From Kiritimatiellia bacterium (GTDB lineage Bacteria > Verrucomicrobiota > Kiritimatiellia > CAIQIC01 > Lenti-01), in NCBI GenBank assembly GCA_017458625.1, contig JAFTAH010000043.1, positions 1 through 53,212 of the forward strand: DNA of 53,212 nt, in the 5' to 3' direction. Shown piece by piece: positions 1 to 8,068 of the stretch. The notes under the pieces were generated by a model. The model was not told where the DNA came from, did no database searches, and worked only from the letters and a program-made list of their open reading frames with translations. How positions within the stretch are numbered: the first letter of the stretch is position 1; the number at the start of each line of letters is the position of its first letter. Position numbers and translations under genes: made by a program.

Positions 1-6
1 CGGGGG

Positions 7-189
7 GGTGTGAGCAAAAAGTGTAAGGGTTTCAATGGAGGACGGGCAGAAAATGGCCTTGTTTGTTGAAAAACAGTCGAAAATCGCATGTCTATGAAAA
101 TATAGACATATCATTTGGCCTTTCGCGGTCGAGGGAGACGCCCGCGCCCCCAGGGCAATCGCCCGTACCTTACACTTTTTGCTCACACC
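7..189. mobile_element. IR-bounded element, family A, copy 1 (short form)
   Basis: The ends are near-perfect inverted repeats of about 22 bp: GTGTGAGCAAAAAGTGTAAG at 8-27 is mirrored by CTTACACTTTTTGCTCACAC at 169-188. Bases 7-142 are nearly identical to 11610-11743, and 142-189 match 11839-11885. The interior has a small hairpin (ATGTCTAT/ATAGACAT, about 90-116). There is no convincing ORF, so this looks like a non-autonomous MITE-like element. It lies directly upstream of psd. Confidence 0.75.
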
Positions 190-276
190 CGTCCGGGGGG
201 AGCATGGGCGTGTTTGCTTGCCAGACGAGGCGGGGAGGGGTATGGTGAAGAGACGAGAAGGGAAGAATAGAGAACC

Positions 277-1038
277 ATGGACTACAAGGTGCCATCGAAG
301 GCGGAGGTGCAGGCGGTCGACCTGTCGTGGAAGCGGTATGTGCTGCCGAGAATTCATCCGGAAGGGCGGAAAATCCTGGCGTGGGAGTTCGTCCTGTTCG
401 GGGTGCTGGGGGCGGCGGGGTTTGCGGGGCTGCGTTGCTGGCCGCTCTATGCGCTGTTCGCGTTCTGGGGGATTGGGCTGGCGGCGCTGGTGTTTTCGTT
501 CTACTTCTTCCGGAATCCAGAGCGCGTGCCGCCGGAACGGGCCGAGGAGCGGGGGTTGGTGGTGGCGCCGGCCGATGGCATCGTGAGCAACATCCGGATG
601 ATGGTGCCGCCGCCGGAAATGGGCATCGGGACCGAGGAGCGGCTGCGGGTGAGCATCTTCATGAGCGTGTTCTCGGTGCATGTGAACCGGGCGCCGGTGG
701 GGGGCGAGGTGGTGGCACTGAAATATGTGCCGGGGAAGTTCGTGTCCGTGCAGGACAAGGATAGCGAGGACAACGAGCGGCAGCTGATCGGGTTGCGGAC
801 GGGGGACGGGCGGCTGGTGGGCGTCGTGCAGATCGCGGGGCTGGTGGCGCGGCGCATCTTCTGTCCGTTGCAGGTGGGGGACAAGCTGGCGGTGGGCGAG
901 GTGTTCGGAATGATCCGGTTCGGGTCACGGCTGGACGTGTATCTGCCGCCGGGCGTGGCGCCGATGGTGCGGCTGGGACAGGTGGCGGTGGCGGGGGAGA
1001 CGGTGCTGGCGGCGATGAAGGCAAGCGAGGTGGCATGA
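277..1038 (+). CDS. psd: Phosphatidylserine decarboxylase proenzyme (short, PSD-A type)
   Basis: Converts phosphatidylserine to phosphatidylethanolamine at the inner membrane. The protein has 253 residues. A hydrophobic region at about 35-78 should anchor it. APADG (98-102) and FSVHVNR (132-138) are the conserved Asp and His regions, and FGSR at 215-218 carries the Gly-Ser bond at which this family self-cleaves to make the pyruvoyl group. The small size and FGSR-type site fit the archaeal/Bacillus-type enzyme rather than the longer E. coli form. The stop overlaps the pssA start (ATGA), so the next two steps of PE synthesis are translationally coupled. A GGGAAG-like ribosome site precedes the ATG. 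Confidence 0.95.
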   Translation: MDYKVPSKAEVQAVDLSWKRYVLPRIHPEGRKILAWEFVLFGVLGAAGFAGLRCWPLYALFAFWGIGLAALVFSFYFFRNPERVPPERAEERGLVVAPADGIVSNIRMMVPPPEMGIGTEERLRVSIFMSVFSVHVNRAPVGGEVVALKYVPGKFVSVQDKDSEDNERQLIGLRTGDGRLVGVVQIAGLVARRIFCPLQVGDKLAVGEVFGMIRFGSRLDVYLPPGVAPMVRLGQVAVAGETVLAAMKASEVA

Positions 1039-2066
1039 TGGGCAAGCACTCCAGACGGGGATGGCAGCAGGGGAGAGCAGAGGCGGCGGAGCTGCGGCGC
1101 GAGCGACGCCGGCGCCGGCTGGAACTGTTGCGGGCGGAGCATCTGGCCCCGGATCGCTTCAAGCCCATTGCGCCGAATGCGGTGACGATGCTGGCGCTGG
1201 CGTTCGGGATTTCGTCGATTCACATGGCGCTGTGGGGACGCTGGAAGATGGCTTTGGTGTTCCTGCTGGTGTCGAGCCTGTGCGACTTTCTGGACGGGAT
1301 GGTGGCACGGATGCTGGGGGTGAGTTCGCGGTTTGGGGCGGAGCTGGACTCGCTGTCGGACTTCGTGTGCTTCGGGCTGGCGCCAGGCTTCATCATGTAC
1401 AACTGGAGCATGGACGAGACGATGCGGCTGGCGGCGTTGAAGGACCTGGCGCTACGGCCGGAGGCGGTCGGCCTGCACTGGGGGTTTGCGCTGGTGCTGG
1501 CGGTGTGCTGCGCGGGACGGCTGGCGCGGTTCAATGCGGCGCTGGACGACGATCCGCCGGAGTACTGGCTGCACTACTTCACGGGGGTGCCGGCGCCGGC
1601 GGGCGGCTTTTTGGCGTTGTCGCCGCTGATTTTGTCGCTGGGATGTCCGGAATGGGAGGGCGTGTTCCGGTCGCGGTGGTGGGTCAGCTCGAGTGTGCTG
1701 GCGGCGGGGGTGCTGATGGCGTCGCGGCTGCCGACGTTTTCGCTGAAGCATCTGCGGCTGTCGCCGGGGATGCGGTCGTGGCTGTTGCCCGTGGCGGCGT
1801 TGGTGCTGGGGTGCTGCTTCGTGTGGCCGTGGAAGGTGGCGAGCGTGGTCTTGGCGGGATATGTGGTGTCGATATTCGTTAGCTGCGTGACGTTCCTGCG
1901 GGCGAAAGCGCAGTGGCATGCAGCTGGCGGAGCAGAAGGGGAGCGGGCACGCAAGGCAGCGGCGGCGGAGGCGGCGCTTGGCGAAGCGGAGGCGGTGGAA
2001 GAGACCATGGAAGCCGAAGAGGAGGCTTTCGCAGAGGGTGGGGAGATTCCCGGCCAGGAGCGGTAG
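1035..2066 (+). CDS. pssA: CDP-diacylglycerol-serine O-phosphatidyltransferase
   Basis: Makes phosphatidylserine from CDP-diacylglycerol and serine, the substrate of the upstream decarboxylase. The CDP-alcohol phosphatidyltransferase signature D-G-x2-A-R-x8-G-x3-D-x3-D is complete at residues 87-109 (DGMVAR..., G101, D105, D109). Several membrane segments follow. The 343-residue protein has a basic N-terminus (about 1-40) and a charged Ala/Glu-rich C-terminal tail (about 290-343) that is not part of the enzyme core. It overlaps psd by 4 bp, so psd-pssA is an operon in reverse order to the pathway. Confidence 0.93.
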   Translation: MMGKHSRRGWQQGRAEAAELRRERRRRRLELLRAEHLAPDRFKPIAPNAVTMLALAFGISSIHMALWGRWKMALVFLLVSSLCDFLDGMVARMLGVSSRFGAELDSLSDFVCFGLAPGFIMYNWSMDETMRLAALKDLALRPEAVGLHWGFALVLAVCCAGRLARFNAALDDDPPEYWLHYFTGVPAPAGGFLALSPLILSLGCPEWEGVFRSRWWVSSSVLAAGVLMASRLPTFSLKHLRLSPGMRSWLLPVAALVLGCCFVWPWKVASVVLAGYVVSIFVSCVTFLRAKAQWHAAGGAEGERARKAAAAEAALGEAEAVEETMEAEEEAFAEGGEIPGQER

Positions 2067-2212
2067 ACTTTTGGCACGGCGGGGGAGGCGCCGCAACAGG
2101 GGGCGAACGACCCATCGCCGACGCCCATGGCAAGGGGACGGAAAGGGCGAAACGAAACGCCCGCCCGGAGCCGAACGGGGCCGGGCGAGCGGGGAGGAGA
2201 AGCGAGGGGGCT

Positions 2213-3436
2213 CTAGGGCTGGTTGCCTTCGATGACGGCCTTGGTCTCGAGGGCGATCTGCAGCTCCTCGTTGGTCGGAATGACGAGGATCTTGAGGGGG
2301 GCGCCATCGGCCTGGATCTCGTGCGGGGCATCGGTGCGGACGAGGTTCTTGGCCTCGTCGAGGGTGACGCCGAGGTGCTCGATGCCTGTGCAGACGCGTT
2401 TCCGGATGGGGAACGAGTTCTGGCCGATGCCGGCGGTGAAGACCAGCGCGTCGAGGTTGGGCACGGCGGCCATGTAGGCGCCGATGGTCTTCTGGACGCG
2501 GTAGGTGAACATCTGGAGGGCGAGTTCCGCCAGCTCGTCGCCCTGGGCGGACTTGTCGACGACCTCGCGCATGTCGTTGACGCCGCAGATGCCCTTGAGG
2601 CCGGACTCCTTGTTGAGGGCGTGGAGCATCTGGTGGATGTCCATGCCGGTCTGGTCCATGATGTATTCGATGGCGGCGGGGTCGATGTCCCCGGAGCGCG
2701 TGCCCATCATGAGGCCTTCGAGCGGGGTGACGCCCATGGTGGTGTCGACGCACTTGCCGCCGCGCACGGCGGCCATCGAGCAGCCGTTGCCGAGGTGGAT
2801 GCTGATGATGTTGGTCTGGTCGACGGGCTTGCCGAGATAGCGGGCGGCCGCCCCCGTGATGAACTTGTGGCTGGTTCCGTGGAAGCCGTACTTGCGGAGG
2901 TGGTACTGGGTGTACCATTGCCGCGGCACCGCGTACATGAAGGCCTTCGGGGGCATGGTCTGGTGGAACGCGGTGTCGAAGACGGCGACCTGCCGCGCGT
3001 GCGGGAACACCTTTTCGGATTCCTCGATGCCCATCAGGTTGGCCGGGTTGTGCAGGGGGCCCAGCGGGAAGTAGCGACGGATGGCATCCTTGACGGCGGC
3101 GGTGGCCTCCACCGTGTCCGAGTATTCCTCGCCGCAGTTCAGCACGCGGTGACCGACGCCGGCGATCTCGTTCACGTCGCGGATGACGCCATCCTGCTCG
3201 TCGGTCAGCAGGGCCACGACGCGCTTCATGCCATCCGCGTGGGTCGGCAGGGGCTCCTGCTCCTCGATTTTGCGCTCCACGCCGCCCGGGAAGGTCTTGT
3301 GGGTGATGCAGCCGACGGGCTCTCCGATCTTCTCCACCAGGCCTGTCGCGAGGACGCTGAAATGCTCGGCATCCTCCAGGTCGATGAGCTGATACTTGAG
3401 CGACGAGCTTCCTGCGTTGATGACCAGAATCTTCAT
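2213..3436 (-). CDS. ackA: Acetate kinase
   Basis: Interconverts acetyl phosphate + ADP and acetate + ATP, giving ATP by substrate-level phosphorylation in fermenting cells. The 407-residue length matches the family. The N-terminal MKILVINAGSSSLKY and the motifs KYGFHGTSHKF, HLGNGCSM and VFTAGIGQN of the acetokinase/ASKHA fold are all present. The start at 3436 is chosen because family homology begins there and AGAAAGG lies just upstream; the frame stays open for another 83 codons upstream but shows no homology. No phosphotransacetylase gene is adjacent. Confidence 0.96.
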   Translation of the reverse strand: MKILVINAGSSSLKYQLIDLEDAEHFSVLATGLVEKIGEPVGCITHKTFPGGVERKIEEQEPLPTHADGMKRVVALLTDEQDGVIRDVNEIAGVGHRVLNCGEEYSDTVEATAAVKDAIRRYFPLGPLHNPANLMGIEESEKVFPHARQVAVFDTAFHQTMPPKAFMYAVPRQWYTQYHLRKYGFHGTSHKFITGAAARYLGKPVDQTNIISIHLGNGCSMAAVRGGKCVDTTMGVTPLEGLMMGTRSGDIDPAAIEYIMDQTGMDIHQMLHALNKESGLKGICGVNDMREVVDKSAQGDELAELALQMFTYRVQKTIGAYMAAVPNLDALVFTAGIGQNSFPIRKRVCTGIEHLGVTLDEAKNLVRTDAPHEIQADGAPLKILVIPTNEELQIALETKAVIEGNQP

Positions 3437-3574
3437 GAGGCGAACCTTTCTGTCTGAGAAGTGCGAACCGTTGCGATTCGCAGAAAAAGCAAGCAAAAAT
3501 GAATCAATGCCCTGACCGGGCGCAGGGGGTGGAGGGGAGGGGCGCCGGGGAGGGAGGGGGAGGGGAAACGATAC

Positions 3575-3603
3575 AAAAAAGAGCCGGGAGGACCCGGCTC
3601 TCG
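3575..3603 (-). terminator. Rho-independent terminator of rpsU
   Basis: GAGCCGGG/CCCGGCTC form an 8-bp GC stem with a 4-nt loop (3581-3600), followed on the minus strand by a run of six T. It lies 10 bp beyond the rpsU stop. Confidence 0.88.
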
Positions 3604-3609
3604 TGGCCA

Positions 3610-3816
3610 CTAGAGCGAAGCGGCGTAGGTGGCGCGGCGGGCATTGATGCGCGCGCGGGCGGCCTTGCGGCGACGCTTCTCGCACGGCTTCTCGAAATGC
3701 CGCTTGGCGCGGATGTCCTTCATGATCCCTTCGCGGTCGAGCTTCTTCTTGAGACGGCGCAGAGCCTTCTCGACGCTTTCGCCCTTGCGGATCTTGATTT
3801 CGGTCATCATCGTCAT
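3610..3816 (-). CDS. rpsU: 30S ribosomal protein S21
   Basis: A small basic protein of the 30S platform near the 16S rRNA 3' end. The sequence from MTEIKIRKGESVEKALRRLK onward, with the arginine/lysine-rich tail, is typical bS21 of about 65-68 residues. I start at the ATG at 3816 (68 residues) because AGGTGA lies about 10 nt upstream; an alternative ATG at 3807 would give 65 residues. The frame remains open upstream without homology. It has its own promoter and terminator, so it is probably a single-gene unit behind EfpL. Confidence 0.93.
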   Translation of the reverse strand: MTMMTEIKIRKGESVEKALRRLKKKLDREGIMKDIRAKRHFEKPCEKRRRKAARARINARRATYAASL

Positions 3817-3913
3817 GTCTGGAAATTCACCTGCCTTCGCACGTTCACCGGCGCGGCCTGGCGGCCTGCGTCCGGCCCGTCCCGGCGGAGTGCCGGAACG
3901 GAAATCGGCGCGA

Positions 3914-3942
3914 ACCATACGCTTCCCGCGCTTCCCCGTCAA
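3914..3942 (-). promoter_or_regulatory. Sigma70-type promoter of rpsU
   Basis: On the minus strand TTGACG (3942-3937) and TATGGT (3919-3914) are separated by 17 bp, about 100 bp before the rpsU start. Confidence 0.6.
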
Positions 3943-4008
3943 ATCCAAAAAGGCGGCTACGGCAAGAAAGTTGCGGAGGGCGGTTCGCCCGGGGGGCTGG
4001 CGGCACCG

Positions 4009-4578
4009 CTACTGGGCGCGCTGGATGAAGTCGCCGGTGCGGGTGTCGACGCGGACCTTCTCTCCGGTCTCGATGTATTCGGGCACCTGGACGGTCAGTC
4101 CGGTCTCCAGGGTGGCGGCCTTGGTGCGGGCGGTCACGGAGGCCCCGCGCATGGAGGGGGCCGTCTCCGTCACCTCCAGCACCACGGAGTCGGGCAGCTG
4201 GATGCACAGCACCTTCTCGCCCTGCACCAGGGCCTTGATGCCTTCGAGGCCGTCCGTGAGGTAGGGGACAGCATCCTCGATCTCGTCGGCGTGCAGCTCG
4301 ATCTGCGAGTAGTCGTCGAGGTCCATGAAGACGAACGTGTCGCCCTCGCGGTAGGAATAGGAGACGTTGCGCGTATCGAACTCGGTGTCCTGGAGGGGGT
4401 CGTCGCCCTTGAAGGACTGGTCGAGCTTGGCGTGTGTCCGGACGTTGCGGAACCGCACCTTGTAGAGGGTGGCGGCACCCCGGGCGGAAGGTGTCTGGAC
4501 GCGGATTTGCTCGACGACGTGCGGGTCGCCGTTGATTTCGACGATGGAGTTCTTTTCGAGGTCGCAGGCTTTGATCAT
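4009..4578 (-). CDS. yeiP: Elongation factor P-like protein, EfpL/YeiP type
   Basis: An EF-P paralogue that binds next to the ribosomal P site and helps form peptide bonds at stall-prone motifs. The 189-residue protein has the three beta-barrel domains of EF-P. The tip region reads QTPSARGAATLYK (28-40), with Arg at position 33, as in the EfpL/YeiP branch, where unmodified Arg replaces the modified Lys of classical EF-P. FKGDD and VTETAPSMRGAS also match that branch. No EpmA/EpmB gene is nearby, consistent with an unmodified factor. Whether a canonical efp exists elsewhere cannot be seen here. Confidence 0.85.
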   Translation of the reverse strand: MIKACDLEKNSIVEINGDPHVVEQIRVQTPSARGAATLYKVRFRNVRTHAKLDQSFKGDDPLQDTEFDTRNVSYSYREGDTFVFMDLDDYSQIELHADEIEDAVPYLTDGLEGIKALVQGEKVLCIQLPDSVVLEVTETAPSMRGASVTARTKAATLETGLTVQVPEYIETGEKVRVDTRTGDFIQRAQ

Positions 4579-4697
4579 GATGGAATCCTGGGTAGGGGAG
4601 GGGAGGGCGGGCGGCGGCGAACCGTGGCCCGCGCGGTTTTTTGCGTTGCGCCATCTTTTCTCATGAGATAGAGTGGAAATGCAAGCGGGAAATAGCC

Positions 4698-5147
4698 ATG
4701 AAGTGCATAGCGGACAAGACCTGGCAGGTGCCGAACGAGCTGGAAGCCCTCACCACGACCTCGGGGGAGGTCGAAGCATGGCTGGCCAGCCACGGACTGA
4801 GGCCGCGCGTGCCCTACACGGCCCGTCTCATCGTCGAGGAGATGGGCACGAACATCATCAAGTACGGCTATGACGACCGCCTGCCGCACTTCATCCATGT
4901 CCAGGTGCTGCTCGGGGACGAAAGGGTGCGCGTCCTCATGGAGGACGACGGGCATCCATTCAATCCGTTCGAGCAACCGCCGCCGAATCTGGAGGAGCTC
5001 TTCGCCTCGCCGCGCGAAGGCGGTCTCGGCATCGAACTGGTGCGGCGCGTGTGCGTCAAATGGAACTATGAGCGCGTGGGCAAGTGGAATCGCGTCACGC
5101 TCGACATCGCCCAGCGCATTCCCGACGACGACGTGGAGGAGCCATGA
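4698..5147 (+). CDS. Anti-sigma regulatory factor-type Ser/Thr kinase (HATPase_c_2, RsbW/SpoIIAB-like)
   Basis: A 149-residue protein consisting of one GHKL ATPase domain. The N box is EEMGTNIIKYGYDD (47-60), G1 is EDDGHPFNP (82-90) and G2 is GGLGIELV (108-115). Such proteins phosphorylate an anti-anti-sigma (STAS) partner and hold a sigma factor, or act in phosphatase/kinase partner-switching modules. No STAS or sigma gene is beside it. The start at 4698 follows a GGAAA site; the upstream open frame has no family similarity. It overlaps the next gene by 4 bp (ATGA) and is transcribed divergently from EfpL. Confidence 0.8.
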   Translation: MKCIADKTWQVPNELEALTTTSGEVEAWLASHGLRPRVPYTARLIVEEMGTNIIKYGYDDRLPHFIHVQVLLGDERVRVLMEDDGHPFNPFEQPPPNLEELFASPREGGLGIELVRRVCVKWNYERVGKWNRVTLDIAQRIPDDDVEEP

Positions 5148-5620
5148 GACACGGATGGAACAAGATTTTTCGGCCTTCGCGGCTGGCGGGGGCGGGGCTG
5201 GCGGTCTTGCTGGCGTGGGGGGCCGGTTGCGCGGCCACTCCGGCCTCGCGGATTGCGTCCAACCAGGCGTTCTTCGACGGGCTGCCCGTGGCGGCCCAGG
5301 CGCGCATCCGCGGCGGCCAGATCGACATCGGGTTCTCGCCGGAGATGGTTCGCCTGGCACTGGGCGCTCCGACGCGGCGGGTTCTGCGCCACGAGGCCGG
5401 CGAAGACGCCCCGCGCGAGGTCTGGCTCTACACGGCGGAAGACCGCCGCTACGAGCAGCAACGCGTCGAGATCGTGGATCTGGAGGGCACCTCCCTGCAC
5501 CGGCCGGCGACGGCGATGGTGACGGTCCTCCAGGAGCGCGAGGTGCTCGGCACCCGCGTCGAGTTCCGCAACGGGGTGGTCAGCGCCTGGGAGTCCCCGG
5601 CCCCCGGAGAGTCCCGCTGA
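5144..5620 (+). CDS. Predicted lipoprotein, BamE/SmpA-like fold possible
   Basis: 158 residues with a lipoprotein signal: basic start, hydrophobic stretch 14-26 and lipobox AGC with Cys29. The mature part contains IDIGFSPEMVRLALGAPTRR, which resembles the short helix-turn 'G-x-P' segment of SmpA/OmlA (BamE) proteins, followed by a strand-rich region. This similarity is weak and only by eye. It is coupled to both neighbours by overlap (ATGA with the kinase, TGATG with nrdR), so it is translated from the same message. The function is unknown. Confidence 0.75.
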   Translation: MRHGWNKIFRPSRLAGAGLAVLLAWGAGCAATPASRIASNQAFFDGLPVAAQARIRGGQIDIGFSPEMVRLALGAPTRRVLRHEAGEDAPREVWLYTAEDRRYEQQRVEIVDLEGTSLHRPATAMVTVLQEREVLGTRVEFRNGVVSAWESPAPGESR

Positions 5621-6075
5621 TGAAGTGCCCGAAGTGCGGCAACGACAACGACCACGTCATTGATTCCCGCACCGTCATGCAGGGCGTGGCGGTCCGGCGG
5701 CGGCGCCAGTGCCTCGCCTGCGGCCATCGCTACACCACGCGCGAGATGGCCGTCGCCCTGCCCCTGATGGTCCAGAAGCGCGATGCCCGCCTCGAGGAAT
5801 TCGACAAACAGAAGCTGCGGCGGTCCATCGAGCACGCCTTCGTGAAGCGTCCGGTCGGCGTCAACCAGATTGCCGAGCTTGTCGCCACCATCGAGGAGCG
5901 CCTCAAGGCCGCCTACGAGGATCTCGTGCCCTCGACGGAAATCGGGCGCCTCGTGATGGAAGGCCTTGAGCGGCTGGACGAGGTGGCCTATCTGCGCTAT
6001 GCGTCCATCTTCAAGCGCTTTCGCGATGCCACCCAGTTCACCAGCGAGGTCGAGAACCTCATCCGTCGCGAGTAG
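5620..6075 (+). CDS. nrdR: Transcriptional repressor NrdR
   Basis: Senses ATP/dATP and represses ribonucleotide reductase genes. The 151-residue length is standard. The N-terminal zinc ribbon uses Cys3, Cys6, Cys31 and Cys34 (CPKC...CLACGHRYTT), and the rest is an ATP-cone domain (from about 49, PLMVQKRDARLEEFDKQKL). The start ATG overlaps the upstream stop (TGATG). No nrd structural gene is in the window. Confidence 0.95.
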   Translation: MKCPKCGNDNDHVIDSRTVMQGVAVRRRRQCLACGHRYTTREMAVALPLMVQKRDARLEEFDKQKLRRSIEHAFVKRPVGVNQIAELVATIEERLKAAYEDLVPSTEIGRLVMEGLERLDEVAYLRYASIFKRFRDATQFTSEVENLIRRE

Positions 6076-6093
6076 CCGGGAAATGTCGCGGCG

Positions 6094-6879
6094 ATGGCGG
6101 AGACTGGCCAGCTGGGGGCGATTCGGGGACGCTATGGCGAGGAGGAGGCCGCGTTTGCCCTCCACGAGCCGCCGCCCGTTGCCGGATGGCTCGCCAACGC
6201 CCTGCGCGAAACCCTCGGCCTTGCCTGTCCGGGCGAGGCTCCGCGCAACGGCCCGCTCGACGACCTGGTTCACGCGGTCGCGGCTGCGGTGGGCCGCTTT
6301 CTTGACGAGCAGAGACTTGCCTTTGCGACTCTCCCCGACCGCTATCTCTGGCTGCTGGCCTATCGCGGTCTTTGCGCCGCCGGGGCTCGCGATGTTGCCG
6401 CCCGCTGGATTCGCGCCCGTCTGCCCGAGATGGCCGCCGAGCCCAATCCTTTCGACCCCGACGTGTGGCCCGGGCCAGTGCCGCTGGTGGTGTGGACGCT
6501 GTTCGACAGCCGACTGGTGCGTCCGGTGCGGTCGCTGACGGCGGACGGCCGCCTGATGTGGATGCTGGACTTTCGCCGTCTGCGCCCCGGCGACGGGGGC
6601 TGGCTGGAGCTGACCCTGCTACCCGGTCTTGGCGCTCTCGTCGAGCAGATGGCCCCGGCCTGGGATGCCGTGGACGGCCGCGGCGTGCTGGCGCTACGCG
6701 GACTGCTGGCGACAGGCTTTGCCCCCACGCCCCGGCGTCGCTCCCGTCGCCGCGACGCCTGTCTGGACACCACGGCCATCCGCGCCTATTGCCTCCGACT
6801 CCTCTCTCGCGAGACTGAACGCCGACATTGGGCGCGCCGCCCGGATGTTGTCTTTCTGGACGCGCCCCGCCGCGAGTAG
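6094..6879 (+). CDS. Unrecognised protein, 261 residues
   Basis: Starts 18 bp after nrdR in the same direction and is probably the last gene of the ATPase-lipoprotein-nrdR operon. I do not recognise a family. It is rich in Arg, Trp and Leu, has no signal peptide and no clear membrane segment, and looks mostly helical. The region PLVVWTLFDSRLVRP (about 125-140) followed by strand-like segments is the most distinctive part. A basic run PRRRSRRRDA lies near residue 220. Codon use resembles its neighbours, which supports it as a real gene. Confidence 0.6.
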   Translation: MAETGQLGAIRGRYGEEEAAFALHEPPPVAGWLANALRETLGLACPGEAPRNGPLDDLVHAVAAAVGRFLDEQRLAFATLPDRYLWLLAYRGLCAAGARDVAARWIRARLPEMAAEPNPFDPDVWPGPVPLVVWTLFDSRLVRPVRSLTADGRLMWMLDFRRLRPGDGGWLELTLLPGLGALVEQMAPAWDAVDGRGVLALRGLLATGFAPTPRRRSRRRDACLDTTAIRAYCLRLLSRETERRHWARRPDVVFLDAPRRE

Positions 6880-6993
6880 CGGGGAGCGAATGGCGCAGCC
6901 TCATGGCGCGGAGACAGGAAAGGGGACAGCCCTGGGAAAGGCTATCTGGAATCATCGACAGCATCCGATGTCGTCGACTCCGGCGGAACCGTT

Positions 6994-7082
6994 TTCCATT
7001 GAATGGAAGCATGTTTTGGCCTTTTTCCATTGAATGGAAGCATGTTTGGGCATAATTTCCAGACAATGGAAACATGTTTTGC
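6994..7082. repeat. Triple TTCCA-N5-TGGAA dyad (family B)
   Basis: Three copies of a 15-bp dyad at 6994-7008, 7025-7039 (both TTCCATTGAATGGAA) and 7057-7071 (TTCCAGACAATGGAA), each followed by [AG]CATGTTT. The spacing is 31 and 32 bp centre to centre, about three helical turns, so all three sit on the same DNA face. Related copies are at 15521-15535 and 21061-21076. Confidence 0.85.
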
Positions 7083-7107
7083 GCGGGAGGGAAACGGCGG
7101 TTGATGC

Positions 7108-7130
7108 GGCAACGGCGGGGACACCGTTGC
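7108..7130. repeat. GGCAACGG/CCGTTGC palindrome
   Basis: GCAACGG and CCGTTGC form a 7-bp stem around a GC-rich loop. The same palindrome occurs at 30077-30097, 30949-30968, 40666-40689 and, in mirror form, 44704-44722. It is followed by TACATCGGGCGGG, which also recurs. Confidence 0.75.
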
Positions 7131-7154
7131 TACATCGGGCGGGCGCAAAAAAGA

Positions 7155-7235
7155 CAGTTGCTCCCGCGATGGGGCATAGAGGGAGCAGTGTACTGCGACC
7201 GCTAGCCAGTGCCCGTGTGCAACCGAAACGGCTAC
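7155..7235 (-). repeat. Hairpin repeat family C, inverted copy
   Basis: The reverse complement begins GTAGCCGTTTCGGTTGCACA and contains CGGTCGCAGTA and a hairpin of CCCTC/GAGGG type. It matches the plus-strand copies at 17681-17813 and 30180-30311. It lies at the 3' end of thiD, as the other copies lie at 3' ends of minus-strand genes. Confidence 0.7.
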
Positions 7236-7252
7236 AGAAAAGAAGAACAGCT

Positions 7253-8053
7253 CTAGAACTCAGGTGTGGGAATCGCGAACATGTGGTCCATGGGGCCGGC
7301 GCCTCTGCCAAGATCGAGCATTGCGGCCAGCGCCCCCGAGAGGTAGGCCTTGGCGGCACGGATGGCCTCGGGTAGCGAGCGGCCCATCGCAAGATTGCAG
7401 GCGATGGCGGATGACAGGGTGCAGCCGGTCCCGTGGGTGTTGGGATTGTCGATGCGCGGGGAACGGAACCATGTCCCTTGCCCCTCGTGCCAGAGGAGAT
7501 CCGTGGCGTCGTTGACGAGATGCCCCCCCTTGACCAGAATGGCCCCGGGATAAAACGCGGCAATGGCCTGGGCGGCGGCAATCATGTCGTCGGCGCCGCG
7601 AATGGGGCGCTTGGCCAGGACTTCGGCCTCGGGAATATTGGGCGTGATGACCGTGGCCAGCGGGAAGAGGCGGGCGACCAGGGCATCGGCCGCATCCTCG
7701 GCGATCAGCCGTGCGCCGCTGGTGGCGACCATCACCGGGTCAAGGACGATGTTGGGAGCGTGGTACTGCTCGAGCTTGGCGGCGATGGCCTCGATGATGT
7801 CGGCCCGGGAGACCATTCCGATCTTGACGGCGGCAGGAGGGATGTCGGTGAAGATGGCGTCCAGCTGGGCGGCGACAAAGGCCGGGGGCACATCGTGGAT
7901 GCCGAACACGCCCGTGGTGTTCTGGGCGGTCAGGGCGGTGATGGCCGACGTGCCGAAGAGCTTGTGGGCGGTAATGGTCTTGAGGTCAGCCTGGATGCCG
8001 GCCCCTCCGGAGCTGTCGGATCCGGCAATGGCAAGGACGGACTTGAGTTTCAT
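7253..8053 (-). CDS. thiD: Hydroxymethylpyrimidine/phosphomethylpyrimidine kinase
   Basis: Phosphorylates HMP and HMP-P in thiamin synthesis and salvage. The 266-residue ribokinase-fold protein has the N-terminal AIAGSDSSGGAGIQADLKT, LDPVMVATSG for substrate binding and the anion-hole motif NTHGTGCTLSSAIA near residue 210. It follows tenA by 15 bp and must share the TPP-riboswitch-controlled message. No thiE, thiC or thiG gene is present here, so the operon looks like pyrimidine salvage. Confidence 0.96.
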   Translation of the reverse strand: MKLKSVLAIAGSDSSGGAGIQADLKTITAHKLFGTSAITALTAQNTTGVFGIHDVPPAFVAAQLDAIFTDIPPAAVKIGMVSRADIIEAIAAKLEQYHAPNIVLDPVMVATSGARLIAEDAADALVARLFPLATVITPNIPEAEVLAKRPIRGADDMIAAAQAIAAFYPGAILVKGGHLVNDATDLLWHEGQGTWFRSPRIDNPNTHGTGCTLSSAIACNLAMGRSLPEAIRAAKAYLSGALAAMLDLGRGAGPMDHMFAIPTPEF

Positions 8054-8068
8054 GGCAGTCTCTCCTGG

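Noticed and set aside
63-248. Identical short ORF starts in both family A elements (63 and 11664)
   Set aside because: TTG start, no ribosome site, and the frames diverge after about 20 codons; the similarity is due to the DNA repeat, not to a conserved protein.
1913-3457. Plus-strand open frame opposite ackA
   Set aside because: Runs across the end of pssA and all of ackA, with shadow composition.
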